Positions 7,152 through 12,295 of a stretch of DNA of 12,295 bases are shown piece by piece (the first letter of the stretch is position 1; each line of letters begins with the position of its first letter). The stretch is from Hydrogenophaga sp. (lineage in GTDB: Bacteria; Pseudomonadota; Gammaproteobacteria; Burkholderiales; Burkholderiaceae_C), in contig JAGXRS010000176.1 of assembly GCA_018335615.1 (NCBI GenBank), forward strand, positions 1-12,295. The letters run 5' to 3'. A program made the position numbers and the translations under genes. Under the pieces are notes generated by a model that had not been told where the DNA came from, made no database searches, and saw nothing but the letters and a program-made list of their open reading frames with translations.

Positions 7152-8552
7152 TCAGTGGGGCTTGAAGGTGACGCGGGTCGGCACCGGCTTGAACTCACCG
7201 AGGCGGCTCCACCAGGGCATCAGCAGGAAAAAACCGAAATAGAACAGGGTACCGACCTGCGACACACGCTCACCGATGGGCGACGGGGGCAACACGCCGA
7301 GGTATCCCAGGATCAGGAAGTTGATCACGAACACGGCATACAGCCACTTGTTCCAGGTCGGGCGGTACCGGATCGAACGGACAGGGCTGTTGTCCAGCCA
7401 GGGCAGGAAGAACAGGATGACCACAGCGCCCCCCATGGCGACCACGCCCCAGAACTTGGCGTCAATGGCCAGCATCAGGGCCACCATCACCACGGCACCA
7501 CCCACCACGGCGGCTTTCATCATGGCATTCAGCTTGGCCTTGGCCACACCCAGCACGGCACCCAGCAGCACACAGGCAATCAGGGCATACATCATCTCGC
7601 TGGTGATGGCACGCAGCATCGAGTAGAACGGCGTGAAGTACCAGACCGGCGCGATGTGCAGCGGCGTGACCAGCGGGTCGGCGGGAATGAAGTTGTTGTA
7701 CTCCAGGAAGTAGCCGCCGAACTCGGGCGCGAAGAACACGATGGCGGAGAACACCATCAGGAACACCGACACACCCAGAATGTCGTGCACGCTGTAATAG
7801 GGGTGGAACGGAATGCCGTCGAGCGGAATGCCTTTCTCATCCTTGAGCGCCTTGATTTCAACGCCGTCGGGATTGTTCGAGCCCACTTCGTGCAGCGCGA
7901 TGATGTGCGCCACCACCAGGCCCAGCAGCACCAGCGGCACGGCAATGACGTGGAAGCTGAAGAAGCGGTTCAGGGTGGCGTCGCCCACGACGAAGTCACC
8001 CCGGATCAGCAGGGCCAGATCAGGACCGATGAAGGGAATGGCCGAGAACAGGTTCACGATCACCTGTGCACCCCAGTAGGACATCTGACCCCATGGCAAC
8101 AGGTAGCCCATGAAGGCTTCGGCCATCAGCACCAGGAAGATGGCGCAGCCGAACACCCAGACCAACTCGCGTGGCTTGCGGTACGAACCGTAGATCAGAC
8201 CCCGGTACATGTGCAGGTAGACCACCACGAAGAACATGGAGGCGCCGGTGGAGTGCATGTAGCGGATCAGCCAGCCCCAGGGCACGTCACGCATGATGTA
8301 TTCGACCGAGGCAAACGCGAGGGCGGCGTCCGGCTTGTAGTGCATCACCAGGAAGATACCGGTGACGATCTGGATCACCAGCACCAGCAGCGCCAGCGAG
8401 CCGAAAAAGTACCAGAAGTTGAAGTTCTTCGGCGCGTAGTACTCGGCCAGGTGCTCGTTGTAGAGCTTGGACAGCGGGAACCGGTTGTCGACCCAGTTCA
8501 GGGCCTTCTGGCCCATGGGTGCGTCGGGGGAGATTTCTTTGAATTCAGCCAT
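7152..8552 (-). CDS. petB: Cytochrome b subunit of the bc1 complex
   Basis: Cytochrome b carries the two b haems and the Qo and Qi quinone sites of the bc1 complex in the inner membrane. The protein is full length, 466 residues with the b6-like N-terminal part and subunit-IV-like C-terminal part fused. Haem ligands are His100 and His114 on helix B (13 residues between) and His201 and His216 on helix D (14 between). The HEVGSNNPDG segment follows helix D. The Qo-site motif is Pro302-Val-Trp-Tyr305, where mitochondria have PEWY. The C-terminal third is very hydrophobic, with about three further spans after residue 340, longer than the mitochondrial subunit. The ATG at 8552 has AGAGG about 6 nt upstream. 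The gene lies 49 nt after petA and 32 nt before petC, in one operon. Confidence 0.99.
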   Translation of the reverse strand: MAEFKEISPDAPMGQKALNWVDNRFPLSKLYNEHLAEYYAPKNFNFWYFFGSLALLVLVIQIVTGIFLVMHYKPDAALAFASVEYIMRDVPWGWLIRYMHSTGASMFFVVVYLHMYRGLIYGSYRKPRELVWVFGCAIFLVLMAEAFMGYLLPWGQMSYWGAQVIVNLFSAIPFIGPDLALLIRGDFVVGDATLNRFFSFHVIAVPLVLLGLVVAHIIALHEVGSNNPDGVEIKALKDEKGIPLDGIPFHPYYSVHDILGVSVFLMVFSAIVFFAPEFGGYFLEYNNFIPADPLVTPLHIAPVWYFTPFYSMLRAITSEMMYALIACVLLGAVLGVAKAKLNAMMKAAVVGGAVVMVALMLAIDAKFWGVVAMGGAVVILFFLPWLDNSPVRSIRYRPTWNKWLYAVFVINFLILGYLGVLPPSPIGERVSQVGTLFYFGFFLLMPWWSRLGEFKPVPTRVTFKPH

Positions 8553-8601
8553 GGATTGCCTCTGAGGTCAGTTGTCTGCTTGCACTGCGAGGTACGGCAG
8601 C

Positions 8602-9210
8602 TCAGGCCTTTTTCTCTTCACCGACCAACAGGGTGGTGTCGGACAGGTAATGGTGCGGCGGGACTTCCAGGTTGTCGGGCGCCGGCTTGTTCTTGAACAC
8701 GCGACCGGCCACGTCAAACGTGGAACCATGGCAGGCACACAGGAAGCCGCCCTGCCAGTCGTCCGGCAGCGAGGGCTGGGGACCGGGGGTGAGCTTGTCC
8801 CCTGGCGAGCAGCCCAGATGGGTGCAGATCCCCACGGCCACCAGCACCTCGGGATTGATGGATCGGTGACGGTTCTGGGCGTAGCTGGGCGTTGGGTAAG
8901 CCATGCGCACAGAGTTCGGGTCGGCCAACTGGTCTTCGACCTTCTCCAGCGACGCCAGCTGCTCGGGCGTGCGGCGCATGATCCACACCGGCTTGCCGCG
9001 CCATTCCACCACGCGCTTCTCACCGGGTTGCAAAGTGGAAATGTCCACCTCGACAGCCGCGCCAGCGGCCCGCGCACGCTCGGATGGCTGGAAACTGCTC
9101 ACGAACGGAACGGCGACAGCGGCTGCACCCACGCCACCCATGGCGCAGGATGTGATCAGCCAGGTTCGGCGGCTGCTATCGACAGACGCATCGACGGTTG
9201 CTTCACTCAT
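8602..9210 (-). CDS. petA: Rieske iron-sulfur subunit of the bc1 complex
   Basis: The Rieske protein takes the first electron from ubiquinol at the Qo site and delivers it to cytochrome c1. The protein has 202 residues. The N-terminus carries a twin-arginine signal (Arg14-Arg15 in SSRRTWLIT), which is followed by the membrane anchor at about 17-39, as expected for Tat-inserted Rieske proteins. The cluster-binding boxes are CTHLGC (Cys129, His131, Cys134) and CACHGS (Cys158, Cys160, His161). Cys129, His131, Cys158 and His161 hold the 2Fe-2S cluster, and Cys134-Cys160 form the disulfide. The ATG at 9210 fits the family; its Shine-Dalgarno match is weak (GAAAGA). It is the first gene of petABC, divergent from mscL. 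Confidence 0.98.
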   Translation of the reverse strand: MSEATVDASVDSSRRTWLITSCAMGGVGAAAVAVPFVSSFQPSERARAAGAAVEVDISTLQPGEKRVVEWRGKPVWIMRRTPEQLASLEKVEDQLADPNSVRMAYPTPSYAQNRHRSINPEVLVAVGICTHLGCSPGDKLTPGPQPSLPDDWQGGFLCACHGSTFDVAGRVFKNKPAPDNLEVPPHHYLSDTTLLVGEEKKA

Positions 9211-9256
9211 GGGGATCTTTCAATCAGTTTCGAGGGGACGTTAGGGTCAACCCGGC

Positions 9257-9262
9257 ATTGTA
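9257..9262 (-). promoter_or_regulatory. Possible -10 element for the petABC operon
   Basis: TACAAT on the minus strand matches the -10 consensus at 5 of 6 positions and would start transcription about 40 nt before the petA ATG. No convincing -35 hexamer lies 16-18 nt upstream, so an activator or another start could be involved. The whole 244-nt divergent stretch 9211-9454 must hold the promoters of both petA and mscL; I see no other clear motif in it. Confidence 0.3.
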
Positions 9263-9444
9263 CTGGAGGCAGCTTGTGCGGCCCTGGGTTGGTCGAGAAC
9301 CCAACTGGACTATTGTGACAAGCCAACAGGCGCGACACACCACCGAATCGTCAGGCCGCTGTAATGCTTTTTCCTCTGCATGCCAGAATCTCGTGGCGGC
9401 GCTGGGCCAGCGATTTTTCGCCGCGGAAGGCCATCAACACAACC

Positions 9445-9449
9445 GGAGG
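9445..9449 (+). promoter_or_regulatory. Strong ribosome binding site that fixes the mscL start
   Basis: GGAGG ends 5 nt before the ATG at 9455. It chooses this start over the upstream in-frame ATG at 9380, which would add 25 residues with no family resemblance. Confidence 0.8.
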
Positions 9450-9454
9450 ACGCC

Positions 9455-9883
9455 ATGGGCGTGATGCAGGAATTCAGGGAGTTTGCGGTCAAGGGCAACG
9501 TGATCGATCTCGCCGTGGGCGTGATCATCGGGGGTGCGTTCGGAAAGATCGTGGCATCGCTGGTCGACGACGTGATCATGCCCACCTTGGGGGCGGTGGT
9601 GGGACAGCTGGATTTCTCCAATCTGTTTGTGGTGCTGGGCACTGCCCCGGAGGGCACTGCGCGCACCCTGGCCGCGATGAAGGCAGCGGGCGTGCCGGTG
9701 CTGGCCTACGGCAATTTCATCACCGTGGCGCTCAACTTCCTGATCTTGGCTTTCATCATTTTCCTGATGGTCAAGCAGATCAACCGCCTCAAGCGCACCA
9801 AGGCAGTGGCGCCAGCCGCGGCGCCTGCCACCGCGGAAGACGTGTTGCTGCTGCGCGAAATCCGCGACAGCCTGCGCCGGTAG
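9455..9883 (+). CDS. mscL: Large-conductance mechanosensitive channel MscL
   Basis: MscL is a homopentameric inner-membrane valve that opens under high membrane tension and lets solutes out during osmotic downshock. The 142-residue length is typical. The sequence opens with the amphipathic N-terminal helix MGVMQEFREFAVKGN, then TM1 (about 15-45, with VIDLAVGVIIGGAFGKIV forming the pore constriction), a periplasmic loop (about 46-85), TM2 (about 86-107, NFITVALNFLILAFIIFLMV) and a charged cytoplasmic helix ending LLLREIRDSLRR. The start is set by GGAGG. It is divergent from petABC and ends 20 nt from the end of pdxA on the other strand, so the two transcripts must overlap or end within a very short space. 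Confidence 0.98.
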   Translation: MGVMQEFREFAVKGNVIDLAVGVIIGGAFGKIVASLVDDVIMPTLGAVVGQLDFSNLFVVLGTAPEGTARTLAAMKAAGVPVLAYGNFITVALNFLILAFIIFLMVKQINRLKRTKAVAPAAAPATAEDVLLLREIRDSLRR

Positions 9884-9903
9884 GGGTGCGCCGCAGCGGA
9901 GAC

Positions 9904-10953
9904 TCACATGCCCTGGGATCCCAGAGCAGCGTCGAGCGCCGCCAGCAGGCTTCCCGGGCTGGCCCGACCGGTGCCGGCGATGTCGAATGCCGTGCCGTGG
10001 TCGGGGCTGGTTCGCACGAAGGGCAGCCCCAGTGTGGTGTTCACGCCGTCGTCCAGGCCCAGCAGCTTCACGGGGATGAGCCCTTGGTCGTGGTACATGG
10101 CCACCACCACATCAAATGCACCCTGACGCGCCCGCATGAACACGGTGTCGGGGGCGTGGGGTCCGCTGCACAGAATGCCCGCCTCGCGGGCCTGGCGGAC
10201 AGCCGGCTCGATGGTGTCGACCTCTTCACGCCCGAACAGCCCCCCCTCACCTGCGTGCGGGTTGAGCCCGGCCACGGCCACACGGGGCGCAGCCAGGCCG
10301 ATCTGACAAAAGTGCTGGTGCGTGATGCGCAGCGTCTCGACGATCTGCTCGCGGGTAACGGCGGCGAGTGCGTCACGCAGCGACACATGGATGCTCACCA
10401 GCACGGTGCGCAATCCCGGACAGCTCAGCATCATGCGCACCGGCACCTGCGACACCCCAACCCCCAGATGCGCGGCTGCCAGCGACTGGAGCATTTCGGT
10501 GTGCCCCGGAAACGACACACCGGCTGCCGACAAGGCCTCTTTGTGGACCGGCGCGGTGACCACGGCCCGGGCCTCGCCGCGCAAGGCGGCCTGTGCCGCC
10601 CAGGCGATGCAATCAGCGGCCGCCTGGCCCGCTTGTGCGCTGATGCGACCCACGGGCACGGGCGACGCGATGCGGCAGGCTTGCACCATGGCCACGCAGT
10701 GTTCAGGCACGTCGCGCCACTGGGACAGGTGCTCGATCTCGGCCCACATCAGGTCCGAGCCGGCAGGGGACCTGGCATCCGCCGAGAGGGCAGCCGCCCG
10801 GCGAAGGGTGTCCAGATCACCTGCCACGACCACCTGCCGCCGCAGCGCCGGGCGCGCACGCAATGCCTTGGCGATGATCTCGGGGCCGATCCCCGCGGGG
10901 TCTCCCATGGTCAACACGACCGGCAAATCGGCGGACGGGGCGGTGGTGGTCAT
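9904..10953 (-). CDS. pdxA: 4-hydroxythreonine-4-phosphate dehydrogenase PdxA
   Basis: PdxA oxidises 4-phosphohydroxy-threonine with NAD; the product loses CO2 and feeds PdxJ in the DXP-dependent route to pyridoxal phosphate, in the cytoplasm. The protein has 349 residues from the ATG at 10953, which precedes the conserved start LPVVLTMGDPAGIGPEI. The frame stays open to 11154 but that extension overlaps the upstream gene. Family blocks are VTAPVHKEAL (about 132-141), FPGHTEML (148-155), NPHAGEGGLFG (231-241), MYHDQGLIPVK (286-296) and VRTSPDHGTAFDIAG (313-327). By spacing (44 and 55 residues, against 45 and 55 in E. coli) the metal ligands should be His189, His233 and His288. The start is 4 nt after the NIF3-family stop, so the two are likely translated from one message. 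A PdxA2-type paralogue with another substrate cannot be ruled out. Confidence 0.95.
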   Translation of the reverse strand: MTTTAPSADLPVVLTMGDPAGIGPEIIAKALRARPALRRQVVVAGDLDTLRRAAALSADARSPAGSDLMWAEIEHLSQWRDVPEHCVAMVQACRIASPVPVGRISAQAGQAAADCIAWAAQAALRGEARAVVTAPVHKEALSAAGVSFPGHTEMLQSLAAAHLGVGVSQVPVRMMLSCPGLRTVLVSIHVSLRDALAAVTREQIVETLRITHQHFCQIGLAAPRVAVAGLNPHAGEGGLFGREEVDTIEPAVRQAREAGILCSGPHAPDTVFMRARQGAFDVVVAMYHDQGLIPVKLLGLDDGVNTTLGLPFVRTSPDHGTAFDIAGTGRASPGSLLAALDAALGSQGM

Positions 10954-10957
10954 CCGT

Positions 10958-11734
10958 TCAAGCCGGGTTGTCAATGTCGATGAACACATGTTCCAGACCC
11001 AGTTGGGCCGCCACATGGGATCCCACAGCGGCCACGCCGTAGCGTTCAGAGGCGTGGTGTCCGCAGGCGATGTAGGCCACACCGGATTCGCGGGCGTAAT
11101 GCGCCTGGGGCTCGGAAATTTCCCCGGTGATGAACACATCAGCACCAGCTGCAATCGCCGCTTCGAAATAGCTTTGCGCGCCGCCCGTGCAGAGTGCCAC
11201 GCGCGAGACGGGACGTCCGGCCTCCCCTACCAGGGTGACGAATCGCCCGAGACTGCCCTGCACCTGGGCCGCCAGCGCACCCGCCGAGGTCACCGGACAC
11301 TCGCCCATGAAGCCCAGCGACTGCTCGCCAAAGCGTCCGCGCTGATCGGGGTAGACCTGAACACCCAGTCGCTGCGCCAGCTGGGCGTTGTTCCCGAGTT
11401 CGGCATGCGCATCCAGCGGCAGGTGGTAGGCCAACAGGTTGATGTCGTGGCGCAGGAGGCACGACAGGCGCTGCTTCATCCAGCCAGTGACCCGACCATC
11501 CTGACCGCGCCAGAACAGCCCATGGTGCACCAGCACGGCATCGGCCCCTGCGTCCCGCGCCGCTTCGATCAAGGCCAGGCTCGCCGTCACGCCGGTGACG
11601 AGCTTGCGAACGTCGGCTCGCCCCTCCACCTGGAGCCCGTTAGGACCGTAGTCCCGAAACTGTGTGGGCTGCAGCAGCGTGTCGAGGGTCGCCAGCAGAA
11701 GGGCGCGCGGAACAGCGAACGTGTGATCAGGCAT
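10958..11734 (-). CDS. NIF3/YbgI (DUF34) family dinuclear-metal protein
   Basis: NIF3/DUF34 proteins form toroidal hexamers with a two-metal site in each subunit. Their cellular role is unsettled: GTP cyclohydrolase I type 2 is a common but poorly supported label, and metal handling has been proposed. This copy has 258 residues from the ATG at 11734, close to E. coli YbgI (247). The five expected ligands are present at matching spacing: His70 and His71 (LVHHGLFW), Asp108 (YHLPLDAH), His226 and Glu230 (GHHASERYG). Other family blocks are DYGPNGLQVEG (28-38), LCTGGAQSYFEAA (181-193) and DVFITGEISEPQAHYA (199-214). The frame can be extended to a TTG at 11752, adding 6 residues, but neither start has a good Shine-Dalgarno site and the ATG is preferred. 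It is directly upstream of pdxA with a 4-nt gap, which suggests coupled translation. Confidence 0.94.
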   Translation of the reverse strand: MPDHTFAVPRALLLATLDTLLQPTQFRDYGPNGLQVEGRADVRKLVTGVTASLALIEAARDAGADAVLVHHGLFWRGQDGRVTGWMKQRLSCLLRHDINLLAYHLPLDAHAELGNNAQLAQRLGVQVYPDQRGRFGEQSLGFMGECPVTSAGALAAQVQGSLGRFVTLVGEAGRPVSRVALCTGGAQSYFEAAIAAGADVFITGEISEPQAHYARESGVAYIACGHHASERYGVAAVGSHVAAQLGLEHVFIDIDNPA

Positions 11735-11827
11735 GGGCGAAATGGCGTACAAGCTGGGCGGCTCATGGCGAGCAGCACGATATCAGCACCCCAGGCGCCG
11801 ATGCCCTATTCTGACAGCGAGTCCCCG

Positions 11828-11852
11828 GCGCTGGGCATGCCCCTGCCAGCGC
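11828..11852 (-). terminator. Stem-loop directly after the DUF3149 gene
   Basis: GCGCTGG (11828-11834) pairs with CCAGCGC (11846-11852), a perfect 7-bp stem with an 11-nt loop, starting at the base after the small gene's stop codon. A second palindrome, GGGCATGCCC (11833-11842), overlaps it and could form an alternative fold. No T-run follows on the minus strand, so this is a weak terminator or an mRNA 3'-end stabiliser between the small gene and the NIF3-pdxA pair. Confidence 0.35.
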
Positions 11853-11999
11853 TCACCTGCCCCGATTCGCCTGTTCGGCCTCGTTCATCTTGCGCACGAA
11901 GAAGCGGTAGAACCAGAAGGCCATGAACACGATGAACAAGAGGCCTGAAATGCTGAACAGACCGTAATCGGTTGAGAAAAGGTCGACGATTGCTTTCAT
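11853..11999 (-). CDS. Small single-span membrane protein, DUF3149 type (48 aa)
   Basis: A complete 48-residue frame starts at ATG 11999 with GGAG (12006-12009) 6 nt upstream and ends with TGA. The protein has a short N-terminal stretch MKAIVDLFSTDYG, one hydrophobic span at about 14-34 (LFSISGLLFIVFMAFWFYRFF), and a charged tail VRKMNEAEQANRGR. This layout, with L-F-x-T-D-x-G before the span and F-F-x-R-K-M after it, is what I recall for DUF3149, a family of unknown function in beta- and gammaproteobacteria. The positive-inside rule would put the C-terminus in the cytoplasm. It lies upstream of NIF3-pdxA on the same strand (118 nt) and divergent from a membrane-anchored S1C protease (175 nt between starts). 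No function can be given. The clean Shine-Dalgarno sequence and family-like pattern argue that it is a real gene. Confidence 0.85.
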   Translation of the reverse strand: MKAIVDLFSTDYGLFSISGLLFIVFMAFWFYRFFVRKMNEAEQANRGR

Positions 12000-12077
12000 G
12001 TGTTACTCCATCTTCTATTGACAAGCGACCATTTCACCCCCGAAAGGGGAACCGCGCATTGACGCTGGTCAAGTCGC

Positions 12078-12107
12078 TTGATCTCCCGGGCCTGGACACC
12101 ATATGCG
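12078..12107 (+). promoter_or_regulatory. Weak sigma70-like promoter candidate for the S1C protease gene
   Basis: TTGATC (12078-12083) is followed by TATGCG (12102-12107) at an 18-nt spacing, about 70 nt before the protease ATG. Matches are partial. A second -35-like TTGACG (12059-12064) lies upstream but has no good partner. The 175-nt divergent stretch 12000-12174 should also hold the promoter of the small DUF3149 gene, which I could not locate. Confidence 0.2.
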
Positions 12108-12174
12108 GGACAATCAATGGCAGGCGCTGCCCGCCGTCGCACCCCCTCTTCTCAGTCTCCTGTACCCCAATCCC

Positions 12175-12295
12175 ATGAAACGACTCTGGCTTGTGTTTGC
12201 CCAATCTGTCACCGTGATGCTGGCGGTCTTTTTTGTGGTCGCCACGCTCAAGCCGCAGTGGCTCGGTCGCCAGGCCACCATGACCGGCTCGGTCG
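12175..12295 (+). CDS. Membrane-anchored trypsin-like serine protease, S1C (DegS/AlgW-like), N-terminal fragment
   Basis: The last 121 bases code for the first 40 residues of a protein that continues past the window. It begins MKRLWLVFAQSVTVMLAVFF, continues with VVATLKPQWLGR, then a polar stretch. This is one uncleaved-looking membrane span (about 4-24) with a short basic cytoplasmic end. The wording (F-A-Q-x-V-T-V…VVATLKPQWL) is what I recall for the N-terminus of S1C PDZ proteases of Comamonadaceae, relatives of DegS/AlgW that cut anti-sigma factors or misfolded proteins in the periplasm. The catalytic domain is not in view, so the call rests on the anchor sequence and on the usual neighbourhood (protease, NIF3, mscL, petABC). 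The Shine-Dalgarno site is poor (TCTCCTGTACCCC before the ATG). Confidence 0.65.
   Translation, partial: MKRLWLVFAQSVTVMLAVFFVVATLKPQWLGRQATMTGSV

Noticed and set aside
7137..8696. A 519-codon plus-strand open frame antisense to petB
   Set aside because: Very rich in His, Gln and Asp, as expected from the complement of membrane-protein codons; no domain or ribosome site; petB is certain.
10954..11154. N-terminal extension of pdxA into the NIF3 gene
   Set aside because: The extra residues are Trp/Pro-rich and unlike PdxA; MGDPAGIGPE should lie within about 20 residues of the start, as with ATG 10953.
9364..11926. Two long plus-strand open frames (9364-10983 and 10322-11926) over mscL, pdxA and NIF3
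   Set aside because: Both are out-of-frame or antisense shadows of recognised genes and show no family features.

Overview
The window looks like chromosomal DNA of a GC-rich betaproteobacterium in Burkholderiales, most likely Comamonadaceae (the Acidovorax/Hydrogenophaga/Rhodoferax kind). This is inferred from protein wording, from the gene pairs argJ-secA-M23 peptidase-dciA and petABC-sspA-sspB, and from uniform codon use. I see no insertion sequence, phage gene, CRISPR array, toxin-antitoxin pair or other sign of an accessory island. The content is conserved core metabolism and cell-envelope biology. I found no undescribed multi-gene system and say so plainly.

Left block (1-4929). On the minus strand, in transcription order, lie an M23-type cell-wall peptidase anchored in the membrane (GTG start, 4562), secA (916 codons) and argJ, which runs off the left edge just past its autocleavage threonine. 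Divergent from the peptidase is a short dciA/DUF721 gene on the plus strand (4612-4929). The peptidase gene sits directly upstream of secA, the place that secM occupies in enteric bacteria.

Middle block (4962-9210), all on the minus strand. The cytochrome bc1 operon petA (Rieske), petB (cytochrome b) and petC (cytochrome c1) is followed by sspA and sspB. A tRNA-Thr(UGU) starts 12 nt after the sspB stop, so it is probably cut out of the same transcript. dciA and this tRNA converge at about 4930-4961, which is where the two conserved blocks meet.

Right block (9211-12295). A 244-nt divergent region separates petA from mscL (plus strand). mscL converges on pdxA with only 20 nt between them. pdxA (minus) is the second gene of a tight pair with a NIF3/DUF34 metal-binding gene, 4 nt apart. 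Upstream of these is a 48-residue single-span membrane protein of the DUF3149 type, too short for most gene-length cut-offs. Divergent from it, at the right edge, is the membrane-anchored start of a trypsin-like (S1C, DegS/AlgW-like) periplasmic protease.

As a set, the genes cover protein export (SecA) and quality control (SspB-ClpXP, S1C protease), respiration (bc1 complex), envelope integrity (M23 peptidase, MscL), replication (DciA), and arginine and vitamin B6 synthesis. No stretch longer than 300 bases lacks a gene. Several very long open frames antisense to secA, petB and pdxA are shadows of GC-rich coding sequence and were not called.
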